Assembly (NCBI RefSeq): GCF_025245835.1
Contig: NZ_JAOBWS010000009.1
Span: 1 to 64,000, forward strand
From: Rheinheimera sp. 4Y26
Lineage (GTDB): Bacteria; Pseudomonadota; Gammaproteobacteria; Enterobacterales; Alteromonadaceae
Reading direction: 5' to 3'
Length of the DNA: 64,000 bases
This document shows positions 46,065 through 55,278 of the stretch, piece after piece. How positions within the stretch are numbered: the stretch's first letter is position 1; each line of letters begins with the position of its first letter. The notes beneath the pieces were generated by a model, which worked only from the letters and a program-made list of their open reading frames with translations, ran no database searches and was not told the origin of the DNA. A program made the position numbers and the translations under genes.

Positions 46065-46095
46065 AGGCTAAAGCTTGCCATCATGGTAAGGTCAA
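46065..46095 (-). promoter_or_regulatory. CueR-type promoter of copA
   Basis: On the minus strand: -35 TTGACC (46090-46095), a 19-base spacer TTACCATGATGGCAAGCTT (46071-46089) and -10 TAGCCT (46065-46070). The ACCTTaCC / GGcAAGcT dyad in the over-long spacer is the hallmark of MerR/CueR promoters. About 63 bp upstream of the copA ATG. Confidence 0.85.
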
Positions 46096-46347
46096 GCCCT
46101 TTATTGCAAGTATCCGGCAACACAGCAAACCAACTGTTCCCCCCGCAATAACGCCAGCTTAAGCTATTGACGCTAAAATATAAAAAATGACAACAACGGC
46201 CTTGACCTTGCCCCGGGGGCAAACCGCAGACTGCCAACCGGCCAAAGCTATAAACAAGCAGCACAGAGGCCTGTCGTTTGCAGCAACCAGTCACAGTGAC
46301 CGCTTTGTGATTGTTGCCTGCTGCACTAACCAACAGAGGAACACCTG

Positions 46348-46545
46348 ATGTTTACATTAAAAATTGAAAGCATGACCTGCAACCATTGTGTCAGTCTGAT
46401 CAACAAAGCGCTGAATCAGCTGCAGGCCGATTTAGCTTTTGACATCGACCTGCCAGCCCAGACTTTACAGGTGCACAGCGATATTGATGTGTCAGATGTG
46501 ATTGCCGCGCTGGAAGAAGCAGGTTATCCGGCCGTACTACAATAA
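46348..46545 (+). CDS. CopZ-like copper chaperone (heavy-metal-associated domain)
   Basis: 65 residues forming a single HMA domain with the ligand motif MTCNHC near residue 9 and the usual beta-alpha-beta-beta-alpha-beta layout. Such proteins carry Cu(I) to CopA or to its regulator. It is divergent from copA across a shared ~300-bp intergenic region; AGAGGA precedes the ATG. I did not find a separate CueR dyad facing this gene, so whether copper induces it is open. A general metal-binding protein is the alternative. Confidence 0.9.
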   Translation: MFTLKIESMTCNHCVSLINKALNQLQADLAFDIDLPAQTLQVHSDIDVSDVIAALEEAGYPAVLQ

Positions 46546-46598
46546 AGCCCACAATAACCAGGCTTATCAAGCAATGTGATGCCGGCTTGCCAAAAAAT

Positions 46599-46614
46599 CT
46601 GTATTTATATACAG
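46599..46614. promoter_or_regulatory. LexA (SOS) box upstream of uvrA
   Basis: CTGTATTTATATACAG is a perfect match to the gammaproteobacterial CTGT-N8-ACAG consensus. It lies about 170 bp before the uvrA ATG, consistent with the known SOS control of uvrA. Confidence 0.85.
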
Positions 46615-46786
46615 TGTCTTGCTGTATGGGTTGAACTTCAGTGTGCTGCTACCGGACTGATCCGAACGCTGCGTCCTGACATACTTTATGCTTCAACCTG
46701 TTGGCTTTAGGCTGTAACTACAGATGGCAGGCTGGCTCAGGCCAGCCCTGACGCCCCCAGCAACCCGCCGCTGAACCGGAACTGTG

Positions 46787-49624
46787 ATGGACAAAATTGA
46801 TATCCGGGGTGCCCGCACCCACAACTTAAAAAACATTTCGCTGCAAATTCCCCGCGATAAACTGATAGTGATCACAGGTTTATCCGGCTCCGGCAAATCG
46901 TCTCTGGCTTTTGATACGCTATATGCAGAAGGCCAGCGCCGTTATGTTGAGTCGTTGTCAGCCTATGCCCGGCAGTTTTTAAGTCTGATGGAAAAACCCG
47001 ACGTTGATCATATCGAAGGTTTGTCGCCGGCTATTTCGATAGAACAAAAGTCCACTTCGCATAACCCACGTTCTACTGTGGGCACCATTACCGAAATTTA
47101 CGATTATCTGCGGTTGTTATTTGCCAGGGTGGGCGAGCCACGTTGCCCAACCCACGATTTACCCTTAGCCGCCCAAACCATCAGCGAAATGGTGGACAAA
47201 GTGGTGGCTTTCCCGGAAGGCACCAAGCTGATGGTGCTGGCGCCTGTAGTACAGGAGCGTAAAGGTGAACACGTCAAAACCCTGGAAACTTTAGCTGCCC
47301 AGGGTTATATCCGTGCCCGCATTAATGGCGAAATTTGTGATTTGTCTGACCCGCCAAAACTCGATTTACATAAAAAACACACCATCGAAGTTGTCATCGA
47401 CCGCATTAAAGTGCGCGACGATATTAAACAGCGGCTGGCGGAAAGTTTTGAAACAGCGCTGGAGCTGAGCGGTGGTATTGCCAAAGTTGCGCCTATGGAT
47501 GTGGAGCCCGGCCAAAGCAGCGAAGAGCTGATTTTTTCCGCCAACTTTGCCTGTCCGACTTGTGGTTATTCCATGGCCGAATTAGAGCCGCGGTTATTTT
47601 CATTTAATAACCCGGCCGGTGCCTGTCAGGCCTGTGACGGCCTTGGTGTTAAACAATATTTTGATGCTAATAAAGTGATTGTAAGTTCGGAACTGAGCCT
47701 GGCCGGTGGGGCTATTCGCGGCTGGGATAAACGCAATTTTTATTATTTTCAGATGTTAAAATCCCTGGCTGAGCATTATGGCTTTGACGTGGACGCGCCT
47801 TTTCAAAGCCTGACAAAAGATCAGCAAAACGCCATTTTAAACGGCAGTGGCCGCAAAGACATTGAGTTTAAATACCTGAACGATCGCGGCGACATTGTGC
47901 TGCGCAAACATCCTTTTGAAGGCATTTTGCCGAATATGGAGCGGCGCTACCGCGAAACTGAGTCCAATGCGGTGCGCGAAGAGCTGGCAAAATATCTGGC
48001 CAGCCAGTGCTGCCCTGTTTGTGAAGGTTCCCGCCTGCGCGAAGAGGCGCGCCATGTGTTTATTGGCAACACCACCTTGCCACACATAGTTGAGCTGTCG
48101 ATTGGTGATTGTTACCAGTATTTTCAGGCACTGACGCTGACCGGGCAAAAAGCCCAAATTGCCGAAAAAGTATTAAAAGAAATTCAGGACCGGCTGATGT
48201 TTCTGGTCAACGTTGGCCTGAACTACCTCAACCTTTCCAGAAGCGCCGAAACTTTATCCGGCGGTGAAGCGCAGCGTATCCGTCTGGCGAGCCAGATTGG
48301 CGCCGGTTTAGTGGGCGTGATGTATGTGCTGGACGAACCTTCCATTGGCCTGCACCAGCGTGACAACGACCGTTTACTCGGCACCCTGACTCATCTGCGC
48401 AACCTCGGCAACACAGTGATAGTGGTAGAACACGACGAAGATGCTGTGCGTTTAGCAGACCATATTATTGACATTGGCCCGGGCGCCGGTGTGCATGGCG
48501 GTGAAGTGGTCGCGCAGGGCACTTTGGCTGATATTGAAGCCTCTGAAGCCTCTTTGACCGGCCAGTATTTATCGGGTAAACGCAAAATTGCCGTGCCAGA
48601 TAAACGCCATGTTGGTAAAAAAGGCAAAGAACTAAAAGTGTTAGGCGCCACCGGCAACAACCTGAAAAACGTGGATTTAACCATTCCTTTTGGTGTGATG
48701 ACCTGTATTACCGGCGTTTCAGGCTCGGGCAAATCCACCCTCATTAACGACACGCTGTTTCGGGTGGCGCACAAGGTGCTGAACAAAGGCGAGGGCGACG
48801 ACCCGGCACCCCACCGTGCTATTGAAGGCCTGGAGCATTTTGATAAATGTGTCGATATCGACCAGAGCCCAATAGGCCGCACACCCCGTTCAAATCCGGC
48901 CACTTACACCGGTATTTTTACCGCAGTACGCGATTTATTTGCCGGCACCCAGGAAGCACGTTCACGCGGTTATCAGGTGGGACGCTTTAGCTTTAACGTC
49001 AAAGGCGGGCGCTGTGAAGCTTGTCAGGGCGACGGTGTGATTAAAGTGGAAATGCACTTTTTACCCGACGTGTACGTGCCTTGTGATGTCTGTAAAGGCA
49101 AACGCTACAACCGTGAAACGCTGGAAGTAAAATACAAAGGCAAAAACATCCACGAAGTGCTGGAAATGACAGTGGAAGACGCGCGGGAATTTTTTGATGC
49201 TATTCCTGCTGTGTCGCGCAAATTACAAACCCTGATGGATGTGGGTTTAACTTATATCCGCCTCGGCCAGTCGGCCACCACACTTTCCGGTGGTGAAGCG
49301 CAAAGGGTGAAACTGGCGCGCGAGCTCAGTAAACGCGACACCGGCAAAACCCTGTATATTCTGGATGAACCCACCACAGGCCTGCATTTTTACGATATTC
49401 AGCAGCTTTTGAATGTACTGCATAAACTGCGTGATCACGGCAATACCATAGTGGTGATCGAGCATAATTTAGACGTAGTCAAAACCGCTGACTGGGTGGT
49501 GGATTTAGGCCCTGAAGGCGGCAATGGTGGTGGTGAAATTTTAATTGCCGGCACACCGGAGCAAGTGGCGGCCTGCGAAAAATCTTATACCGGTCAATAT
49601 TTAAAGCCTTTGCTGGCAAAATAA
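46787..49624 (+). CDS. uvrA: Excinuclease ABC subunit A
   Basis: 945 residues from the ATG at 46787 ([16 protein letters not shown], the usual UvrA opening); a GTG three bases earlier is a less likely start. Both ATPase modules are present: Walker [10 protein letters not shown] and GVSGSGKST, signatures [12 protein letters not shown] and [12 protein letters not shown]. Zinc-binding cysteine clusters CPTCGYS...CQACDG and CEACQGDG...CDVCKGKR are intact. UvrA recognises bulky DNA damage and loads UvrB in nucleotide excision repair. A LexA box lies upstream and a strong terminator downstream, so it is a single-gene unit. Confidence 0.98.
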   Translation: MDKIDIRGARTHNLKNISLQIPRDKLIVITGLSGSGKSSLAFDTLYAEGQRRYVESLSAYARQFLSLMEKPDVDHIEGLSPAISIEQKSTSHNPRSTVGTITEIYDYLRLLFARVGEPRCPTHDLPLAAQTISEMVDKVVAFPEGTKLMVLAPVVQERKGEHVKTLETLAAQGYIRARINGEICDLSDPPKLDLHKKHTIEVVIDRIKVRDDIKQRLAESFETALELSGGIAKVAPMDVEPGQSSEELIFSANFACPTCGYSMAELEPRLFSFNNPAGACQACDGLGVKQYFDANKVIVSSELSLAGGAIRGWDKRNFYYFQMLKSLAEHYGFDVDAPFQSLTKDQQNAILNGSGRKDIEFKYLNDRGDIVLRKHPFEGILPNMERRYRETESNAVREELAKYLASQCCPVCEGSRLREEARHVFIGNTTLPHIVELSIGDCYQYFQALTLTGQKAQIAEKVLKEIQDRLMFLVNVGLNYLNLSRSAETLSGGEAQRIRLASQIGAGLVGVMYVLDEPSIGLHQRDNDRLLGTLTHLRNLGNTVIVVEHDEDAVRLADHIIDIGPGAGVHGGEVVAQGTLADIEASEASLTGQYLSGKRKIAVPDKRHVGKKGKELKVLGATGNNLKNVDLTIPFGVMTCITGVSGSGKSTLINDTLFRVAHKVLNKGEGDDPAPHRAIEGLEHFDKCVDIDQSPIGRTPRSNPATYTGIFTAVRDLFAGTQEARSRGYQVGRFSFNVKGGRCEACQGDGVIKVEMHFLPDVYVPCDVCKGKRYNRETLEVKYKGKNIHEVLEMTVEDAREFFDAIPAVSRKLQTLMDVGLTYIRLGQSATTLSGGEAQRVKLARELSKRDTGKTLYILDEPTTGLHFYDIQQLLNVLHKLRDHGNTIVVIEHNLDVVKTADWVVDLGPEGGNGGGEILIAGTPEQVAACEKSYTGQYLKPLLAK

Positions 49625-49650
49625 ACCGGCGCTGAGTTCATCATCACAAC

Positions 49651-49683
49651 AAAAACGGGCAAACAACAGTTGCCCGTTTTTTT
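49651..49683 (+). terminator. Rho-independent terminator of uvrA
   Basis: AAAACGGGCAA pairs with TTGCCCGTTTT across a seven-base loop (ACAACAG), followed by further T. It lies 27 bp after the uvrA stop. Confidence 0.9.
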
Positions 49684-49930
49684 ATGCTAGTTGTTGGATG
49701 CTGATCAGTTGGATGCTGATCTGCTGGGTTCTGTGGCTAAAGCTTCGATCAGACACTTAAACGTAAGGCTGAGTGCTATTGTTATGCGCTGTGGTGATGT
49801 GGTTATTCACTGCAGCTTGAGCAAAAGCCTTGCGGCGCTCAACTCCTTGCTGCGCTAAATCCCTTGCTGCGCAATGTTTTGGCTTTTATTATCTGCCCAT
49901 CTTTTTGCGCGGCACTGCCGCAACCCGGTG
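49684..49930. other. Intergenic region with a short tandem duplication
   Basis: No gene seen. GTTGGATGCTGATC occurs twice in a row with one base between (49693-49706 and 49708-49721), and CCTTGCTGCGC twice near 49840-49870. These look like small replication-slippage duplications. Confidence 0.5.
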
Positions 49931-50245
49931 ATGTCGATGAAAAAACTCTCAGCCGTACAACTCAAACAACAAAAAGCCGTGTTAACTGCCGTCGAAGCGC
50001 TGGAACAACAAGCAACTGCTGAACTGCCGGGTTTTGTGCAAGGTTGGTTTAGTCTGGAATATGAAGCTTTTCCGGCGTCATTATTGGTGCGGCTGCAGCT
50101 GGTATCGGATGAAGCTGTGGCGCTGGCGCAGCCCCAGTTATTGTTATGGCAAAAACGCCTGAGCGCTTTAATGCTTAAACGGGGCGTAATTTTAAAAGAT
50201 ATGCGTAAACATCTGGTGTTCACCAGCCAAAGCCCGGAAGACTAA
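49931..50245 (+). CDS. Small conserved-looking cytoplasmic protein of unknown function
   Basis: About 104 residues from the ATG at 49931 (an ATG six bases later is also possible; an upstream start at 49874 adds a stretch without coding character). The sequence has a helix rich in Lys/Gln (LSAVQLKQQKAVLTAVEAL), a central strand pattern (WFSLEYEA, SLLVRLQLV) and a C-terminal helix ending near RGVILKDMRKHL. I recognise it only as the kind of small protein sometimes labelled Fis-like in related genomes; I see no clear helix-turn-helix to support that name. It follows uvrA but is beyond its terminator. Confidence 0.6.
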   Translation: MSMKKLSAVQLKQQKAVLTAVEALEQQATAELPGFVQGWFSLEYEAFPASLLVRLQLVSDEAVALAQPQLLLWQKRLSALMLKRGVILKDMRKHLVFTSQSPED

Positions 50246-50537
50246 AACCGGCGCTCACTTTGGGTAGCGCCGGTGCTGCGCCCCCCAACCAACGCACTCA
50301 AAACCTCAGCCCGTCCATTCGAACCAAGTCGGCCAAAACAAAGAGGTACTCACCTCAGCTGCCTTGTCTGCCGACCGGGGTAACCAGCTCAGTATTGATG
50401 TGCTCTGGCGGCATGCTGGTGTTATTTTTCGCGTATAAAAACACGGCGATATCCAGAGCTGATCACAAATAAAAATTGAGTTAATGCGAACTATTTGTGT
50501 TAGTATCAGCGCGTTTCTTATCAGGAGAGTATTTTAG
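50246..50537. other. Intergenic region before the second TonB receptor
   Basis: About 290 bp with no supportable gene. An AT-rich stretch from 50465 has -35-like TTGAGT (50476) and -10-like TAGTAT (50501), with sub-optimal spacing. No convincing Fur box was found; AGGAG precedes the ATG at 50538. Confidence 0.4.
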
Positions 50538-52643
50538 ATGTCTGCCAACACCTTGCGTTATTCCCGACTGGCAAAAGCCGTAGCTCTGTTTTGTGTTGCA
50601 TCACCCCTCTATGCCGCTGATGCCGCTAATGCCACTCTTGATGAAGTGTCAGTGATTGAAAAAAAGGCTGAAAAGAAAAAAGCCACCCCCACTTTAGAAG
50701 TGATCAAAATTACCGCCAGCAGCGCTGATGCGCATTATCTGGAAACGGGCACAGTCAATCTGGTGAGCCTGGAACAAATTGAACAAGTGCAGCCGCTGTC
50801 AACCGAAGACGTGCTGCGCCGTATTCCTGGTGTGAATATCAAAACCGAAGATGAAACTGCGGTAGTGGCTAACTTTGGTATCCGCGGCCTGTCGGCCAGT
50901 GAGTCTAAATCTCTGATGCTGGAAGATGGTGTACCTGTTGCGCCTGGTTTATTTATCGGCAACGAACGTTATTTTAATCCGCGTATTCAACGGGTTGCCA
51001 CTGTTGAAGTGCTCAAGGGTTCAGCCTCTTTACGCTATGGCCCTTCCACTATCGGCGGTGTGGTGAATTACCAGACCAAAACGCCGGATGATGGTGTTGA
51101 ACTCTCAGGTCGCCTTGGTTCTTTTAACACCCGCGAGCTGAGCGTAGAAGCAGGTAACCGCAATGCGTCCGGCGACGCTTATGCCGGCGTGATTGTCAGC
51201 CACGCCAAAAGCGACGGTTTTATGGACAAAGGTTATGACATGACAGACATCCTGGCCAAAGCCGGTGTTGAGTTTGCCAATAACCAGAAACTTGGCATCA
51301 AGGTGTCACGTCATGAAAACGACGCCAATATTTCTTACCGTGGTTTGCTGCTGGGTGAATATCTGGCCGATGTAAAAACCAATCCGGCACCGGACGACTT
51401 TTTATTAATTGACCGTACCGCCTTTGACATTAACCACGAGTGGCAAATTAACAACGATATGACGTTAAACACTGTGGCTTATTACAGCGATATGGCGCGT
51501 GACTACTGGCGTTATGGCGTGAACAGCGCCGCTTCTAACGCTGCGGGCCGCTGGGTGTACACCAATAACCTGAACGGTAACAACCGTGCTTTTGAACGTG
51601 TGGGCATTGAATCACGTCTGAGTGTAGAACATCAGCTGGCCGGCCTTAACAGCAGCTCTGAATTTGGTCTGCGCCTGATGAGCGAAGAGTCGGACGACCA
51701 GCGGATTGCCGCCACCCGCGCTGCTGATCGCAGCGGTACTCTGGCTGCCCACCTGCAGGATTCCGCCGACAGCGTGGCTGCTTATGCACAAAGCCGTATT
51801 CAGCTGACTGAACAACTGGCGATGACACCTGGTGTTCGTATTGAATCCTACGAGCAAAAAAGGCTGAACCTGCTGCAAAACAACAACGAAGCCAAAACCA
51901 CCAATACGGAAGTGTTGCCTGGTGTTGGTTTTACCTACAGCCTGGACAACAACCAGCTGTACGGTGGTTTGTACCGTGCTTTTTCGCCAGCCGCCAATAA
52001 CGTGGCGCTGGATGGCTTGAAAGATCAGCAGCTGGACGGCGAACGTTCGGTCAACTACGAAATGGGTATTCGCGGCACCACAGACAAAACCCGTTATGAC
52101 GTAGCGGCTTTTATGATGGATTTCAGCAATCAGGTGGTGACAGGCAACAGCGATCCAAACCTGTCGCGTTCAAACGCCGGTGAAACCCGCCACTATGGTA
52201 TGGAATTCAGCCTGGGTTACAGCCTGGCCACGAACCTGATGCTGGATTCAAACCTGACCTGGGTACCTGAATCTGAATTCAGAACCGGCAGCACCGCAGG
52301 CAACCGCATTCCTTATGCGCCTAAAGTGATTGCTAACCTGGGTCTGAGCTACGACCTGTCTCAGTGGAATTTTGCGCTGAACCTGCACCACCGTGGTGAG
52401 CAGTTTGGTGACCCAAGCAACAGAATTGATATTCCGGCCAACGCCGCCAGCGGGATCTGGGGCGGTTTATTACCAGCCTACACAGTGCTGGACCTGTTAG
52501 CGCAATACGATGTCAGCAGCCAGTTTAACCTCTTTGCGTCAGTGAAAAACCTGGCCGACAAACGTTATATCACCGGCCTGCGTGAAGGTATTTATGTCGG
52601 TCCTGAGCGTTCATTTGAGCTGGGTGCCCGCTACCGCTTCTAA
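50538..52643 (+). CDS. TonB-dependent siderophore-type receptor (FecA-like)
   Basis: 701 residues: signal peptide (cleavage near LYAADA), a plug domain with LRRIPGVNIKTEDE, FGIRGLSASESKSLMLEDGVP (in blocks) and LKGSASLRYGPSTIGGVVNYQTK, and a barrel ending in ELGARYRF. The plug and the LLLGEY region resemble FecA-type ferric-citrate and carboxylate siderophore receptors, so a citrate-based ligand is plausible, but not certain. No FecR/FecI genes are adjacent. It is a single gene followed by a terminator and convergent with the two-component operon. Confidence 0.9.
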   Translation: MSANTLRYSRLAKAVALFCVASPLYAADAANATLDEVSVIEKKAEKKKATPTLEVIKITASSADAHYLETGTVNLVSLEQIEQVQPLSTEDVLRRIPGVNIKTEDETAVVANFGIRGLSASESKSLMLEDGVPVAPGLFIGNERYFNPRIQRVATVEVLKGSASLRYGPSTIGGVVNYQTKTPDDGVELSGRLGSFNTRELSVEAGNRNASGDAYAGVIVSHAKSDGFMDKGYDMTDILAKAGVEFANNQKLGIKVSRHENDANISYRGLLLGEYLADVKTNPAPDDFLLIDRTAFDINHEWQINNDMTLNTVAYYSDMARDYWRYGVNSAASNAAGRWVYTNNLNGNNRAFERVGIESRLSVEHQLAGLNSSSEFGLRLMSEESDDQRIAATRAADRSGTLAAHLQDSADSVAAYAQSRIQLTEQLAMTPGVRIESYEQKRLNLLQNNNEAKTTNTEVLPGVGFTYSLDNNQLYGGLYRAFSPAANNVALDGLKDQQLDGERSVNYEMGIRGTTDKTRYDVAAFMMDFSNQVVTGNSDPNLSRSNAGETRHYGMEFSLGYSLATNLMLDSNLTWVPESEFRTGSTAGNRIPYAPKVIANLGLSYDLSQWNFALNLHHRGEQFGDPSNRIDIPANAASGIWGGLLPAYTVLDLLAQYDVSSQFNLFASVKNLADKRYITGLREGIYVGPERSFELGARYRF

Positions 52644-52658
52644 TGCCTTGTGGCTGTC

Positions 52659-52687
52659 AAAAAACCACCTCCCTGAGGTGGTTTTTT
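52659..52687 (+). terminator. Terminator after the FecA-like receptor
   Basis: AAAACCACCT and AGGTGGTTTT pair across a five-base loop (CCCTG) with T-run following. It also works for the opposite strand, where the histidine kinase ends at 52740. Confidence 0.88.
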
Positions 52688-52739
52688 ATTTGCGCAGCAA
52701 TCGAAGCAGTAGCGCTTAGCGGTTTTGCGCAAGCTTGCT

Positions 52740-54050
52740 TTAATCTGAAAGATGAAGCTTGTCCGCTGCTGTTGCTGCCGCGTTTGTGGTTTCAGAACCC
52801 AGCGGCAGACGTAATCTGGCAATAGCCCCCCCACCTGGCCTGTCCAGCCGGATAAAGTCGCCGCCATGCTGATGGGCCACCCGCGACACTATCGCCAAAC
52901 CTATACCATGCTGCGGCACAGCGTCGGGTCTGGCTTGTGCTGTGCTACCATTGCTGCTGTTGTGATTGGCCCGGCTTGCAGCAGCGGCGCCAGCGGCTGA
53001 CTGCTGTTGTTGCCAGCCGCTGCCGTCGTCACAAATATCAATCAGGCAGTCACTGCCCTGCACTTTAAGCTCAATCCAGACTTTGCTCTGGCAATAGCGC
53101 AGCGCATTGCTGAGTAAATTCGACAGCGCTCTTTTTAATAGCTTTTCGTCGGCCTGAATGGTTAAAGCCGGGCCTGGCAACAAGGTCAATTCATGCTCAG
53201 AATTGGCAGCAAATTTATCAATCAGCTCCTGCACCAGCAGCGGTAAATTCAGCTGGCTCAGCTCTAAATCAGCACGAAAATCCTGCTGCGCTAAGCGCAG
53301 GTAATCATACACATTGTCTTCAATTTCCTGCAGATTGCGGCAGACCTGAGCATAATGCGCCGGACTGAGTTGTGATTCGATACTCAGCATAATAAAACGC
53401 AGCCGCGCCAGCGGCGTTTTAATGTCGTGGCACACAGTGTCGGCCATTTCCCGCTGCAGTGAATTTAAATCTGTGATGCGCTGATTCATCCGGCTTAACG
53501 ATTGCGCCAGCGGTTGCAGATAAGATTTGGCACTGAGGCGAAACGCCGGCAAATGGCCGCGTTTTATTTCCTGCAAAGCGCTGAGCCTTAAAATTTCCAC
53601 ATCACGGAACACATTGCGGCTGAGCCAGAACATACAAAGCAGCAACAGCAGAATAAACACATGGGCTAAATCAATACTAAAATCGGTGCCGTCCGGCAGA
53701 TTCAGTTTACTTAAACACAACAGCTCACCGGCGCCCACTTCACTGCACAAAGACGCATTGCCACTGTTATCGCGCATCACTTCAATAGCGTAATAAAAAC
53801 CGGGTTGCGGCTGCCACATGCCGGCCGGGTAAGTCACAAACAAAGCGTCGGTGCAATCGTCGGTATCTGACAGCCGGCAACTGAGTTTTTCCCGGATGTT
53901 GTATTCGTTGACATGCAACAACAAACTTTGTGCAGCGTCTGCGATATCGTCGCGTTGATAGGCCCAGCTATACAACTGATTCAGACTGAAAAACAGCAGC
54001 AATACCACCAGCACTATGCCAAGGTAAAAACGCCACAAGGCCGATCTCAT
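52740..54050 (-). CDS. Two-component sensor histidine kinase
   Basis: About 436 residues with two membrane helices (FYLGIVLVVLLLFF and FILLLLLCMFW) flanking a ~110-residue periplasmic sensor with several cysteines (LSCRLSDTDDCTD, ASLCSEVGAGELLC). Then a HAMP-like linker, the phospho-acceptor box CHDIKTPLARLR, N-box NLLSNALRYC, and ATP lid DDGSGW...HGIGLAIVSR. The phosphorylation cascade runs to the adjacent response regulator. The long frame extends to 54116, but the ATG at 54050 overlaps the regulator stop as ATGA, so I set the start there. Four periplasmic cysteines could form disulfides or bind metal. Confidence 0.92.
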   Translation of the reverse strand: MRSALWRFYLGIVLVVLLLFFSLNQLYSWAYQRDDIADAAQSLLLHVNEYNIREKLSCRLSDTDDCTDALFVTYPAGMWQPQPGFYYAIEVMRDNSGNASLCSEVGAGELLCLSKLNLPDGTDFSIDLAHVFILLLLLCMFWLSRNVFRDVEILRLSALQEIKRGHLPAFRLSAKSYLQPLAQSLSRMNQRITDLNSLQREMADTVCHDIKTPLARLRFIMLSIESQLSPAHYAQVCRNLQEIEDNVYDYLRLAQQDFRADLELSQLNLPLLVQELIDKFAANSEHELTLLPGPALTIQADEKLLKRALSNLLSNALRYCQSKVWIELKVQGSDCLIDICDDGSGWQQQQSAAGAAAASRANHNSSNGSTAQARPDAVPQHGIGLAIVSRVAHQHGGDFIRLDRPGGGAIARLRLPLGSETTNAAATAADKLHLSD

Positions 54051-54757
54051 GTGCTGTGCTCCGTGCTGTCTGCCGTTGTGGCTTCTGCATAACTGATGCA
54101 ATAACCCTGGCCCCAAACCACCCGGATATTCCAGTGTGGATCAACGGCTTGTAGTTTACGCCTCAGCCTGGAAGCACGACCGTCCATGGTGCGGTCTTCC
54201 CCGTCATATTCCCGGCCCAGTTGTTCCCGGAATAATCGCTCACGGCTGATGGCCACACCATAATTGTCCAGCAGCGCCAGCAATAACTGCAATTCGGCAT
54301 TGGTCAGACAAATGTCCTGGCCTGCCACACTGGTGTGGCCGCTGACTCTGTCCACCGTTAAATTGTGGTTTTGCAGCACAGTGACAGTGGGCGTTTGCGC
54401 CGCTGCGCTTAAAAACACTTTAATTTTTGCCAGCAAAATGCGCGGATCTAAGGGTTTGAGCAGATAATCCTGTGCACCCAGCTCCAGCCCTTCCAGCTGT
54501 GCGCCCACAGACGTTTGCGCCGTCATAAATAAAATCGGCCCTTTAAATTGCTGACGGATTTGCCGCACTAAATCAAAACCGCTGCTGCCAGGCAGCATCA
54601 CATCACAGACGATTAAGTCAAACTTATGCGCCAACAGCAGTCTTTTTGCTTTTTGCGTATTGCCACAACTGGTGATCTGATATCCCTGCGCCTGCAAAAA
54701 ATCGCTGACTAACCGCGCCAGTTCTACATCGTCTTCAATCAGCAATAAATGATGCAT
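54047..54757 (-). CDS. OmpR/PhoB-family response regulator
   Basis: 236 residues: receiver domain with the phospho-acceptor in LIVCDVMLPGSSG (about Asp52) and the conserved Lys in YLLKPLDPR, then a winged-helix DNA-binding domain with LTNAELQLLLALLDN and TMDGRASRLRRKLQ. It pairs with the kinase directly downstream (ATGA overlap) and follows the DUF3019-like gene with a one-base overlap. Targets are not known; the nearby TonB receptor or cytochrome genes are candidates by position. Confidence 0.95.
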   Translation of the reverse strand: MHHLLLIEDDVELARLVSDFLQAQGYQITSCGNTQKAKRLLLAHKFDLIVCDVMLPGSSGFDLVRQIRQQFKGPILFMTAQTSVGAQLEGLELGAQDYLLKPLDPRILLAKIKVFLSAAAQTPTVTVLQNHNLTVDRVSGHTSVAGQDICLTNAELQLLLALLDNYGVAISRERLFREQLGREYDGEDRTMDGRASRLRRKLQAVDPHWNIRVVWGQGYCISYAEATTADSTEHST

Positions 54758-55170
54758 CAGGGTGTGCCCCAGCTGGCCCGGCTGCGTTTAAGCAGCTGAT
54801 CACCGGCATTTAAATCAACCTGCAGCACCCGAACCAGCCGGCTATCGAGCAAAGCGCCACTTTGTTGGGCGCGCAGTTCAAGCCGGGTATGGCTGGTCAG
54901 CATGAGTTTTAACTGTTGTTCGGCGCCATTGCCGCATAACAAAGGTTCGGTCGCGGATTTTTGATACAAACAAGCCGGCACCTGCTGTTGCCAGCTGACT
55001 TTGACTTGCAGTTCACAGGGTTGTTGTGGATGCTGTTGTGGATACTGTTGTGGATCATGCAGACACAATCTGGGGTGTAACTTAAATTCGGCTGCTGCCA
55101 GCGGCTGGCTGAAACAAACAAGCGCCAATACCAGGCCAGCTGAAAGCGTCATCAACAAGCTGCCAATCAT
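54757..55170 (-). CDS. DUF3019-like secreted protein
   Basis: 137 residues with an N-terminal signal peptide (LSAGLVLALVCFSQPLAAA) and a small periplasmic domain: KLHPRLCLHD, a Gln/Pro-rich insertion (QQYPQQHPQQP, from a 12-bp repeat at 55021-55057), PCELQVKVSW and VLQVDLN. The paired cysteines suggest disulfides. DUF3019 proteins commonly sit beside OmpR-type two-component genes in Alteromonadales and may modulate the sensor; function not established. The stop shares one base with the regulator start. Confidence 0.8.
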   Translation of the reverse strand: MIGSLLMTLSAGLVLALVCFSQPLAAAEFKLHPRLCLHDPQQYPQQHPQQPCELQVKVSWQQQVPACLYQKSATEPLLCGNGAEQQLKLMLTSHTRLELRAQQSGALLDSRLVRVLQVDLNAGDQLLKRSRASWGTP

Positions 55171-55278
55171 GCTGTGCTCCTGTGTTCAGTAGCCCGGCTT
55201 CACACCGGGCTTTGCCTCAAACAGATACTGCCGTGTTCCTTGTCAGAGGTAAAGCACGGCAAAGCATCGCTGTTTTTG

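Noticed and set aside
48391-48903. Open frame of 170 codons opposite uvrA
   Set aside because: Shadow of uvrA; no motif.
50465-50500. Possible Fur box before the FecA-like receptor
   Set aside because: Too few matches to the 19-bp consensus; not reported as a site.
54051-54116. Longer start for the histidine kinase
   Set aside because: Lies within the response regulator; the ATGA overlap at 54047-54050 is the natural junction.
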